NCBI GenBank assembly: GCA_036558745.1
Contig: DATBEZ010000043.1
Coordinates: forward strand, 1-64,000
Length of the DNA: 64,000 nucleotides
Direction: 5' to 3'
Source of the DNA: JAMXLJ01 sp036558745
Lineage (GTDB): Bacteria > Actinomycetota > Acidimicrobiia > IMCC26256 > JAMXLJ01
Positions 25,978 through 33,537 of this stretch are shown here, in pieces (within the stretch, counting starts at the first letter, position 1; every line of letters starts with the position of its first letter). A program made the translations under genes and the position numbers. Under the pieces are notes generated by a model that worked only from the letters and a program-made list of their open reading frames with translations, did not search any database and was not told the origin of the DNA.

Positions 25978-27297
25978 ATGCGTCCACGTCTCATCGCCGT
26001 CGTCGCGCTCGTGATCGGGTTGGTCGCGACCGGATGCGGCAATTCGAGCTCGGGGAAGAGCAAGAAGACCACGACGACGTCGGCCTCGTCGTCGGCGAGC
26101 TCGTCGCCGTCGGGCAGCTTCCCGGCCGTGAACCAACCGGGCGTCTCGCCGACCGAGATCCGTGTCAGCGGGGTCGCGTCGACGACGAACCCGTTGGGTG
26201 GGCTCTACGGCACCGCGTTCGACGGTGTCCAGGCCTACTTCGACATGGTCAACAGCCAGGGCGGGATCTACGGGCGCAAGCTCACGTTGGTGAAGCGCCA
26301 CGACGACCAGCTGAGCCAGAACAAGCGTGAGGTCGAGGCGATCATCGACCAGGACAACGTGTTCGCGGTGTTGCCGGTCGCGACGATCTTCTCGTTCTCG
26401 GGCGCGTCGACGCTGGCCCAGAACAACATCCCGACGTTCGGGTGGAACATCAACGACGAGTGGACCGGACCGCCGAACCTGTTCGGCCAGGTCGGCGCGC
26501 TGTGCAACGGCTCCGACTGTCCCGGCACCCCGCTGCCGTGGGTGGCCCAGAAGCTGGGCAAGAAGCGCGTCGCCGTGCTCGCCTACAACGTGGCCAACTC
26601 GGCCCAGTGTCTCGACGGGATCAAGGCGAGCTTCGACAAGTACCCGACCGCGAAGATCGTCTACGCGACGAAGAGCCTGGCGTTCGGCGTGACCGACATG
26701 AGCGCTGATGTGAAGAAGATGGTCGACGCGAAGGTCGACATGGTCGCCACATGCATGGACAGCAACGGCGTGCTCACCCTGGCACGCGAGATGCGCCAGC
26801 AGGGACTGAACGCGGTCCAGTCGCTGCCCAACGGCTACGACCACGACTTCATCAGCAAGAACGGTGGGTTCTTCGAGGGCTCGATCGTCGCGGTGCAGGA
26901 AGCGCCGCTCGAGACCTCGCCGAAGTTCACGGCGCTCCAGGAGTACATCACCTGGATGGACAAGGAGCACCTGACCAAGACCGAGAACGCCGAAGTCGGA
27001 TGGATCAACGCGGCCACGTTCGTCGCGGGGCTCAAGGGTGCCGGGCCGGACTTCACCCGCCAGAAGGTGATCGACTACCTCAACACGCAGACCGCGTACG
27101 ACGCGGGCGGGATGATCGGTCCCGTCGACTACACCAAGCAGCACACCGACCGGCACTACCCGCTGGTCTGCTTCGCCTACTTGAAGATCCACAACTCCAA
27201 GTTCGTGCCGACGTTCTCCCCCGCCGGGAAGCCGTTCACGTGCTTCATCGGCGACCCGCCGACGATGGCCGGTCTCAAGATCGAGTACCGGCAGTAG
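25978..27297 (+). CDS. branched-chain amino-acid-type ABC transporter substrate-binding lipoprotein
   Basis: A 439-residue secreted lipoprotein: signal peptide with the lipobox VATGC (Cys19), a Ser/Thr/Lys linker to about residue 50, then a type I periplasmic binding fold (ITVSG-like start IRVSGVASTTNPLGG, VQAYFDMVNSQGGIYGRKL, ARE MRQQG region). Four or more Cys in the mature part may form disulphides. No permease or ATPase is nearby, so it is an orphan receptor. It might present a ligand to a distant LivHMGF-type system or to signalling. Its promoter carries the operator at 25934. Confidence 0.9.
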   Translation: MRPRLIAVVALVIGLVATGCGNSSSGKSKKTTTTSASSSASSSPSGSFPAVNQPGVSPTEIRVSGVASTTNPLGGLYGTAFDGVQAYFDMVNSQGGIYGRKLTLVKRHDDQLSQNKREVEAIIDQDNVFAVLPVATIFSFSGASTLAQNNIPTFGWNINDEWTGPPNLFGQVGALCNGSDCPGTPLPWVAQKLGKKRVAVLAYNVANSAQCLDGIKASFDKYPTAKIVYATKSLAFGVTDMSADVKKMVDAKVDMVATCMDSNGVLTLAREMRQQGLNAVQSLPNGYDHDFISKNGGFFEGSIVAVQEAPLETSPKFTALQEYITWMDKEHLTKTENAEVGWINAATFVAGLKGAGPDFTRQKVIDYLNTQTAYDAGGMIGPVDYTKQHTDRHYPLVCFAYLKIHNSKFVPTFSPAGKPFTCFIGDPPTMAGLKIEYRQ

Positions 27298-27316
27298 CGC
27301 ACGCGGGTCATCCGGG

Positions 27317-27349
27317 GGAGCGGCACGGGAATTTCCGCGCCGCCGCTCC
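27317..27349 (+). terminator. hairpin after the binding-protein gene
   Basis: GGAGCGGC (27317-27324) pairs with GCCGCTCC (27342-27349) around a 17-nt loop, 19 bp after the stop. There is no clear U-run. Confidence 0.45.
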
Positions 27350-27385
27350 TCGCGGACGGGTCGCAGCTGCTACGAATCGGAGGCG

Positions 27386-29305
27386 GTGCACACAGGTCGA
27401 CGGGCTGCGGACGGCGCGACGCGCCGCGTCGGGCTCGTGCTCGGCGCGGGTGGGGTCGTCGGGCACGCGTTCCACGCCGGCGTGCTCTCGGCATTGGCCG
27501 AGGTCACGGGCTGGGACGCGCGCGATGCCGAGGTCGTGGTGGGGACGTCCGCGGGCTCGGTCGTCGGGGCGCTGGTGCGGGCCGGCCTCGGACCGGCCGA
27601 CGTCGCCGCGCACGTCACGGGCGAGCCTCTGACACCGGAGGGTGCCGATCTCGTCGAGCGGGCGACCCGAAATGTCGGAGCCGGCCCGATCCCGAGCCGG
27701 GGCCGGCGTCGCGGGCTGCCCACCATGGCCGCGCCCTCGGTCCTGCTGCGCGCGGGGCGTCAGCCGTTCCAGACCCGGCTGGGCGTGCTGGCGGCGGCCG
27801 CGTTGCCGGTCGGGACGATATCGACCGACGTCATCGTCGGGGGTCTGCGCGCGCTCCTTTCGCACGCCTGGCCGGCGCGGAGCCTGTGGGTCAACGCCGT
27901 CCGACTCGACACTGGCGCGCGCGTCGTGTTCGGGCGCGACGACGAGACCGCGACCGACGTCGCGACCGCGGTGGCCGCGTCGTGCGCGATCCCCGGTTTC
28001 TTCGCGCCCGTTGCGATCGACGGTGTGCGCTACGTCGACGGTGGTGCGCACTCGCCCACCAACGCGGACCTGTTCGCGGGCGAGGAGCTCGACCTCGTCG
28101 TCGTGAGCTCGCCGATGTCGGTGATCGGGCGGCCGCTGCGCGCCGATCTCGGCAGTCGCCGTCTCGCGCGCTTCTATCTCGCGCGCGAAGCCGCCGAGGT
28201 CCGGCGCGCGGGCACGCCCGTGCTCACGTTCGAGCCGAGCCGCGACGACCTGGCCGTCATCGGTCTCAACTCGATGGACGGCTCGCGGGTCGCGGAGGTC
28301 GTCGCCCGGACGCGCGACTCGGCACGCCGGCGTCTGGAACGGCCGGAGGTCGAGGACCGGCTCGCGGTCCTGACGACGGCGGCGGGTCGCCCCCCGGTCG
28401 CGACCCGTGTCCCGGCGATCCGGCTGGTCGCGTCGCCGCCGGGACCTGCGACTGCGGATGTGACCGCGGCGACCGGTGTCGGGCGGGAGCCGAACGGGAA
28501 GGCTCGCGTCGTGGAACGCGGCAGTGTGCAGCACGGAGCCCGGCTCGACGACGAGATGGCGCACGAGGTCGCGCCGTTGACCCATGGCGCGCCCGAGGAG
28601 TCACGCGCCCGGGAGGATCTGGAGCACGAACCACCGGGCGACGGCGAGCCGACACCGGATGCGTTGGTCGCGTCGCACGACGAGCCGCCGCCGGGCGGCC
28701 TCGCGCACGACGACGTGGAGCTGCGCTCCGAGATCGCACGTCACCTGCGCCCCCACGCGTTCCCCGCGGACCGTGACGCGCTTCTCGCCGTCGCGGAGCA
28801 GGAGGGCGCATCCGACGACGTGTTGGCGCTGCTCGCGAGGCTGCCGCTCGGCGTCGAGTTCCGCCAGGTGAGCGACGTGTGGCGCGCGCTGGGCGGCACG
28901 GAGGAGCACCGAGTCGAGGCGGGTGCGGAGGAGAGGCGTCCCGAGGACACCGAAGACGTCGCCGCCGCCACGGCGCCGGCGATGGTCGCCGAGGCGTTCG
29001 ACGAGACCGCCGCACCCGAGCTCGAGGTCGATCGCGAGGTCGGCCCCGGTCCTCTCGACGTGGAGGCGGCCGAAGTCGCCGCCGCCGAGCTCGGCACCGC
29101 GCAGCTCGCGGCGACGGAGCTCGAGGACGAGGCGCGCGACGACACCGGGCCCCGCGCCGAAGCGCCTGGCTGCAACGTCGCCGCGCTCGCGCTCCACGCG
29201 CTCGCCGACGCGACCGCCGGCGCCGCCCGCGCCGTCCGCCGCTTCGTCCCCTTCACCTCGCGCGCGCCCGACGACCTGCCAGTTGGGACGAATTCCGACT
29301 CGTAG
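27386..29305 (+). CDS. patatin-like phospholipase fused to a DUF2795 protein
   Basis: A 639-residue in-frame composite. Residues 15-350 are a patatin-like hydrolase: the oxyanion loop LVLGAGGVVGHAF, nucleophile Ser55 in GTSAG and Asp218 in DGG. This would be a lipid acyl hydrolase. From about residue 376 the sequence restarts as a complete DUF2795 protein (VERGSVQHGARLDDEMAHEV, then HLRPHAFPADRDALLAVAE and LPLGVEFRQVSDVWRALGG, about 445-503). An acidic Ala/Glu tail of about 135 residues follows. Patatin relatives normally end before residue 376, and DUF2795 proteins normally stand alone. The GTG start has a GGAGG sequence too close to be ideal. Confidence 0.8.
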   Translation: MHTGRRAADGATRRVGLVLGAGGVVGHAFHAGVLSALAEVTGWDARDAEVVVGTSAGSVVGALVRAGLGPADVAAHVTGEPLTPEGADLVERATRNVGAGPIPSRGRRRGLPTMAAPSVLLRAGRQPFQTRLGVLAAAALPVGTISTDVIVGGLRALLSHAWPARSLWVNAVRLDTGARVVFGRDDETATDVATAVAASCAIPGFFAPVAIDGVRYVDGGAHSPTNADLFAGEELDLVVVSSPMSVIGRPLRADLGSRRLARFYLAREAAEVRRAGTPVLTFEPSRDDLAVIGLNSMDGSRVAEVVARTRDSARRRLERPEVEDRLAVLTTAAGRPPVATRVPAIRLVASPPGPATADVTAATGVGREPNGKARVVERGSVQHGARLDDEMAHEVAPLTHGAPEESRAREDLEHEPPGDGEPTPDALVASHDEPPPGGLAHDDVELRSEIARHLRPHAFPADRDALLAVAEQEGASDDVLALLARLPLGVEFRQVSDVWRALGGTEEHRVEAGAEERRPEDTEDVAAATAPAMVAEAFDETAAPELEVDREVGPGPLDVEAAEVAAAELGTAQLAATELEDEARDDTGPRAEAPGCNVAALALHALADATAGAARAVRRFVPFTSRAPDDLPVGTNSDS

Positions 29306-29326
29306 AGCAGGAATTCGTCCCAACTG
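29280..29326. terminator. 17-bp perfect hairpin, bidirectional terminator / dispersed palindrome
   Basis: Arms 29280-29296 and 29310-29326 (CAGTTGGGACGAATTCC and its exact complement) enclose a 13-nt loop that contains the patatin-DUF2795 stop codon. It separates this gene from the convergent Clp-N gene. A related hairpin with the same TTGGGACG/CGTCCCAA core is at 48366. Confidence 0.75.
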
Positions 29327-29343
29327 AGCGTGGCACGCGGCGG

Positions 29344-30120
29344 TCAGGTCACGCGGTCGATACAGCGCTCGCACACGAGGGTGCCGGACGCGGTGGTGTA
29401 GAGCGTCCCGCATGCGGGTGACGCGGTCCCGCACGACGCGCACGTCGCGGGTACCGGTCCACTCCGCGCGCCGGGTTCGAGCTCGGCCCGCGCCGGCCCG
29501 CCGGCGACGCGTCGCAGCGCGCCGCCTGCGCTGGAGGCCTTGTACAGCATGCGGACGGGCGCGTAGCGCTTGCCCAGATACGCGGTCCCGAACCGCAGCG
29601 CGGTCTGCAGCGCGCGGCGCGCCTCGGGGGAGAGCTCGGGCACGACGATCGGCGTGACCGCGGCGCGCTCGCGCAGCTCTTCGTGGCGGGCGATCACCGT
29701 GAGCGTGTCGCGACGCACGGCGTCGAGATCGAGGCCGAGCGCGACGAGGACGCGCGCGCCGTCGGCATCCGGGATCGCGGCGAGTCCGAGCAGCAGGTCA
29801 CCGGTGCCGATGCGCGCGTCACCGGAGCGCAGCGCCTCCCGCAGCGAGCGCTCGACGACGTTGCGGGCCTGCGCGGTGAAGTCCATCCCGTCGGCCGTCG
29901 CGTCGGTCCCGCCGCACTCCGTGCCCGAGCCGACGAGCTCGCGTGCACGCTCCAACCCGACACCGGCCGGAACGAGGACCCGCCCCGCATCCGACGCGGG
30001 GTCGTGGAGCAGCCCGAGGAGGAGCTGTCCCGATCCGAGCCGGGCCGACCCGAGCGCGCGGGCCTCGTCGTTGGCGGCGACGAAGACGCGCCGGGCCCGG
30101 TCGGTGAACCGCTCGAACAC
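29344..30120 (-). CDS. double Clp-N domain protein with C-terminal zinc ribbon
   Basis: A 258-residue protein. Two ClpA/ClpC-type N domains (FERFTDRARRVFVAANDEARALG, and DFTAQARNVVERSLREALRSG with GTGDLLLGL) are followed by a helical linker. A short C-terminal Cys cluster, CASCGTASPACG and CERC, probably binds zinc. There is no AAA+ module, so it is not a chaperone itself. It could be an adaptor or substrate receptor for a Clp machine, or a stand-alone peptide/antibiotic-binding protein. The GTG follows TACGCT by 6 nt. Confidence 0.85.
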   Translation of the reverse strand: MFERFTDRARRVFVAANDEARALGSARLGSGQLLLGLLHDPASDAGRVLVPAGVGLERARELVGSGTECGGTDATADGMDFTAQARNVVERSLREALRSGDARIGTGDLLLGLAAIPDADGARVLVALGLDLDAVRRDTLTVIARHEELRERAAVTPIVVPELSPEARRALQTALRFGTAYLGKRYAPVRMLYKASSAGGALRRVAGGPARAELEPGARSGPVPATCASCGTASPACGTLYTTASGTLVCERCIDRVT

Positions 30121-30126
30121 GGAACC

Positions 30127-30132
30127 AGCGTA
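30127..30132 (-). promoter_or_regulatory. -10 hexamer TACGCT, leaderless start
   Basis: Minus-strand TACGCT, 6 nt, then the GTG of the Clp-N gene. Confidence 0.5.
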
Positions 30133-30141
30133 CGGCCGCGC

Positions 30142-31215
30142 TCAGGCGTCCGGAACCGCGGACGCGCTCGCGGACGCACTCGCCGTGTCGCGCTGCTCGC
30201 GGACCCCGAGGCCGGCCGCGTCGGCGAGGAGCGCGTAGCTGCCGAGCCGGTCGGCGTGGCCGTGCACCATGGTCGTGACCATGAGCTCGTCGGCACCGGT
30301 GCGGGCCTGGAGCCGGGCGAGTCCGTCGCGCACCTGCTCGGGATCGCCGACGAGATGGGACGCGGTCCACGCCTTCATCACCTCGCGCTCCGACGGTGTG
30401 AAGCGGTACTCCGCGGCCTCCTCCGGTGTGGGGTACACACCCGGACGACCCTGGCGCAGGCGGAGGAACGCGAGCCCGCTCGGACCGGCCAGCCACCGCG
30501 CCCGCTCCTCGGTCTCGGCGACGATCGCGGCGGCGCCGAGCATCACGTAGGGGCGCTCGAGGACGTCCGACGGGCGGAAGGTCGCGCGGTACGCGGCGAC
30601 CGCGGCGTCGGTGTTCGCGGCCGCGAAGTGGTGCGCGAACGAGAACGGCAGTCCCAGCATGCCCGCGAGCTGCGCACTGAAGTCGCTCGAGCCGAGCAGC
30701 CACACCTCGGGCCGGTAGCCGAGCGCGGGCACCGCGGTGATCCGGTGGTACGGGTGCTCGTCGGGGAACGAGCCGTCGAAGAACGCGAGCAGCTGGAGCA
30801 GCTCCTGGGGGAAGTCCTCGGCCGACAGGTCGCGCGTGCGCCGGAGCGCCGACGCGGTGACCGGGTCGGTGCCGGGCGCGCGGCCGATCCCGAGGTCGAC
30901 GCGCCCGGGGTGCAGCGCCTCGAGCATGCCGAATTGCTCGGCAACGACGAGCGGCGCGTGGTTGGGCAGCATCACTCCGCCGGAGCCGACACGGATCACC
31001 GACGTGGCTGCCGCAGCGTGCGAGAGCAGGACGGCCGGCGACGAGCTGGCGATCCCGGGCATGTTGTGGTGCTCCGCGACCCAGTACCGGCGGTAGCCGA
31101 GCCGCTCCGCTTCCGTCGCCAGCTCGATCGCGCGCTGCAACGCCTGCGCGGGCGTCGACCCGGCACCCACGGGCGCCAGGTCGAGGACGGACAGCGGCAC
31201 GAGCGGCTCGGTCAT
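30142..31215 (-). CDS. LLM-class flavin-dependent oxidoreductase
   Basis: A 357-residue luciferase-like monooxygenase-family protein using FMN or F420. Recognisable parts are PLSVLDLAPVGAGSTPAQAL at the start, RYWVAEHHNMPGIASSSPAVL, the RVGSGGVMLPNHAPLVVAEQFGML strand, and GRVDLGIGRAPGTDP. This is the single-subunit alkanal-monooxygenase-like group common in actinobacteria. The last ten or so residues (ASASASASA) are an Ala/Ser run encoded by repetitive DNA. The ATG was preferred to the one 22 codons upstream because that extension is palindromic regulatory DNA. Confidence 0.9.
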   Translation of the reverse strand: MTEPLVPLSVLDLAPVGAGSTPAQALQRAIELATEAERLGYRRYWVAEHHNMPGIASSSPAVLLSHAAAATSVIRVGSGGVMLPNHAPLVVAEQFGMLEALHPGRVDLGIGRAPGTDPVTASALRRTRDLSAEDFPQELLQLLAFFDGSFPDEHPYHRITAVPALGYRPEVWLLGSSDFSAQLAGMLGLPFSFAHHFAAANTDAAVAAYRATFRPSDVLERPYVMLGAAAIVAETEERARWLAGPSGLAFLRLRQGRPGVYPTPEEAAEYRFTPSEREVMKAWTASHLVGDPEQVRDGLARLQARTGADELMVTTMVHGHADRLGSYALLADAAGLGVREQRDTASASASASAVPDA

Positions 31216-31227
31216 CCCCGCCTCCAA

Positions 31228-31262
31228 CCGGTCGTCCGACCGGGATGTTCCACCCATCCCGG
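31228..31262. promoter_or_regulatory. two adjacent palindromes upstream of the LLM oxidoreductase
   Basis: CCGGTCG-TC-CGACCGG (31228-31243) is immediately followed by CCGGGATG-N7-CATCCCGG (31240-31262), overlapping by four bases. The first ends 12 bp before the minus-strand ATG, so it would occupy the promoter or leader. Plausible operator(s); the protein is unknown. Confidence 0.4.
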
Positions 31263-31342
31263 GCAGCGCGTTCACCTGCATGCCATCCTCTCGTCACCAG
31301 CCGGTCGCTTCGGCGGTGGCCGGGTCGGGCTCGGGGGGTCCC

Positions 31343-32656
31343 ATGCAACCGATGACGCGACGGAGCTTCCTCACCGGCGCGGCGGCGCTCGGTGGCGCGG
31401 CGCTGCTGCCGGGGTGCGGCACGCTGCTCGAGCGCTGGCGGGGCGAGGAGCGGCATCGCCCGCGTCGCCTGCCCGATCCGTCCGACGCGCCCTTCGACAC
31501 CGTCGTGGTCCTCATGATGGAGAACCGCTCCTTCGACCATGTGCTCGGCTGGCTCCCGGGCGCCGACGGCCGTCAGCACGGCCTCCGTTATGTCGACGGG
31601 GCCGGCGTGTCCCACCGCACGTGGAACCTCGCGCCCGATTGGCAGGGGTGGAAGTACGGCGACCCCAAGCACGACTGGCAGTCGGTCGCGGTGCAGTACG
31701 ACGGCGGACGCAGCGACGGGTTCCTCAAGACGCAGGCGGTCGGTGACCTCTTCCCGATCGGCTTCTACGACGACGACGCCCTCCCGATCCTGGCCGCGCT
31801 CGCCCGTCACAACGCGACCCTCGATCGGTACTTCTGCTCGATGCTGGGCCCGACGTGGCCGAACCGCTTCTACCTCCACTGCGGGGCGACGGACGTGGAC
31901 GAGACCGGCCTGTACCCGAACTTCAGCCAGCCGACCGAGCTGCCGCCGGCCGGGGTCACGCGCCCGTCGAAGCTCGACGTCGCGATCTGGGACCGTGTGC
32001 ACGACCACGGCTTCACCGGCGGCTACTACTACGTCAGCGAGCCGATGACCGGCCTCTTCGACAGCCGCCGCTACGACGGGATCAGCCACCATTACGAGCA
32101 GTTCAAGGCAGACGCCGCCGCTGGGCGGTTGCCGAACGTCACGTTCGTCGATCCCGACTACGGGACGGTGCACGAGCTCACGGGCACGTCGAACGACATG
32201 CACCCGCACGGCAGCGTGAAGGTCGGCGACGTGTTCATCGGCGAGGTGTACGACATCCTCCGCCGGAGCCCGCAGTGGGACCGGATGGTGTTCGTGCTGA
32301 ACTTCGACGAGCACGGCGGGTTCTACGACCACGTGCCGCCGCCGCGTGTGCGCGACGACAACGTGAACCCGAATCCGGGTCCGCATCCCGACTACGGGCG
32401 TCTCGGCTTCCGGGTCCCGTGCATCGTGATGGGGCCGTTCGCTCCGGCGCGCGTGGTGCACGCGGGTCCGTACGAGCACTGCTCGATCCTGCGCATGATC
32501 GAATGGCGCTTCGGGCTCGAGCCGATGCACGCGCGCGACCGCTACGCGCGCAACCTCGCCGAGGTCCTCGACTTCTCCCACCGCCGTCCGCCGACGCGAC
32601 TGCCGAACGAGGTCGCGCCTCCGCTGATCCCGCGACCCGTGGGCGCGCCGCTCTGA
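31343..32656 (+). CDS. Tat-exported phosphoesterase (phospholipase C / acid phosphatase family, PF04185)
   Basis: A 437-residue secreted enzyme. The N-terminus MTRRSFLTGAAALGG is a twin-arginine signal ending in a lipobox-like LPGC, so it may be a Tat-exported lipoprotein. The mature part has VVVLMMENRSFDHVLGWLPG (the Glu-Asn metal-site segment), SMLGPTWPNRFYLH and LNFDEHGGFYDHVPPP. These are hallmarks of non-haemolytic phospholipase C/AcpA-type phosphoesterases. It would hydrolyse phospholipid headgroups or phosphate monoesters outside the membrane. A shorter relative is at 37036. Confidence 0.92.
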   Translation: MQPMTRRSFLTGAAALGGAALLPGCGTLLERWRGEERHRPRRLPDPSDAPFDTVVVLMMENRSFDHVLGWLPGADGRQHGLRYVDGAGVSHRTWNLAPDWQGWKYGDPKHDWQSVAVQYDGGRSDGFLKTQAVGDLFPIGFYDDDALPILAALARHNATLDRYFCSMLGPTWPNRFYLHCGATDVDETGLYPNFSQPTELPPAGVTRPSKLDVAIWDRVHDHGFTGGYYYVSEPMTGLFDSRRYDGISHHYEQFKADAAAGRLPNVTFVDPDYGTVHELTGTSNDMHPHGSVKVGDVFIGEVYDILRRSPQWDRMVFVLNFDEHGGFYDHVPPPRVRDDNVNPNPGPHPDYGRLGFRVPCIVMGPFAPARVVHAGPYEHCSILRMIEWRFGLEPMHARDRYARNLAEVLDFSHRRPPTRLPNEVAPPLIPRPVGAPL

Positions 32657-32672
32657 CCGTCGCGGGTGCGCG

Positions 32673-33146
32673 TCAGGCGATCGACACGTCGGAGCACCGG
32701 CGGAGCATGCAGCGCTTCGACGGGATGGGCGTGCGCGTCTCGCGCACGAAGCTGCGCAGCTCGTTGTAGCGGCCGGAGCAGAACACCGCGACCTCGAGCG
32801 CGGTGGCGAGCAGCGCGTCCGTCGTGCTGAGACCACTCGTGCGGTTCGAGAAGTAGCTCGGATCGGCGCGCAGCTGGTCGCTCAGGTCGACGTTGTACGA
32901 GCACGGGTTGCGGTTCATGAGGTTCGCGCGCGCGACGTGGTCGGGCGGGAGACGGAGATTCAACGCGTGGGCGCGCCGGAAGAACCGCCGGACGTTCTGG
33001 TCATAGCTGTTGTTCGCGCCTTGGCACCCTGTGATCAGCGACACGATCAGCACCGCGACCGCGCCGACGACAAGCGGGCCCGGTGTCACTCGGGCGTGAC
33101 GCGTGATCCGGGCGCGACGCCGGCGGCGAATGGACGACACGCGCAC
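32673..33146 (-). CDS. small putative lipoprotein, unknown function
   Basis: A 157-residue protein with a basic N-terminus, a hydrophobic stretch (LVVGAVAVLIVSL) and the lipobox LITGC. The mature part has several Cys (CSYN, VFCSGRYNEL, CMLRRC) and no recognised domain. The GTG chosen begins just before the Arg-rich n-region. The open frame continues upstream, but that stretch lies antisense to the small gene at 33306 and looks non-coding. The gene converges on the phosphoesterase gene with a 16-bp gap. Confidence 0.65.
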   Translation of the reverse strand: MRVSSIRRRRRARITRHARVTPGPLVVGAVAVLIVSLITGCQGANNSYDQNVRRFFRRAHALNLRLPPDHVARANLMNRNPCSYNVDLSDQLRADPSYFSNRTSGLSTTDALLATALEVAVFCSGRYNELRSFVRETRTPIPSKRCMLRRCSDVSIA

Positions 33147-33305
33147 CGCGCCAGTCTGGCCGGAGGCGACGCTCGCGTGCCGACTGTGCCCTCGGTCACG
33201 ACCGACACCCGTCATGTCGCCGCCACGTGGACGTTGCACGGTGGAGACGGCGACGTCATGCGCCTCGTCGACACTCGCGCGTGACATCGAAGGAAGGGGA
33301 CGGCG

Positions 33306-33449
33306 ATGCCGCAGCAACGACGCACGGACGCCGCCGCCGCACTGCACTGGCTGGCGGCCCGCCTGTACTGGGAACAGACGTTGAGCGAGTTGCGCGACGC
33401 GTCGCGCGCCGGGCAAGCGCTCCCGAAGCGCGACCGACCCGCCGCGTAG
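33306..33449 (+). CDS. 47-residue hypothetical protein
   Basis: A short frame with a strong AAGGAAGGGGA ribosome-binding site 6-7 nt before the ATG. The protein (ALHWLAARLYWEQTLSELRDAS core) predicts a single amphipathic helix rich in Trp, Leu and Arg, followed by a basic tail. There is no signal peptide. It sits alone between the divergent lipoprotein gene and the HtrA-like protease gene. Support is the ribosome-binding site and the non-random helix only. Confidence 0.45.
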   Translation: MPQQRRTDAAAALHWLAARLYWEQTLSELRDASRAGQALPKRDRPAA

Positions 33450-33537
33450 CGACGGCGCGCCGCACCCGGTCGAGATCCTCAGCACTCTCTTCGGCACCCC
33501 TCAGCCGGTCCTCAGCTTCCATCGCGAGGATCGCCCC

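Noticed and set aside
28601..29443. 280-residue minus-strand frame opposite the DUF2795 half
   Set aside because: It would run through the terminator hairpin and overlap the Clp-N gene. Composition is shadow-like, and the plus strand encodes the recognisable DUF2795 core.
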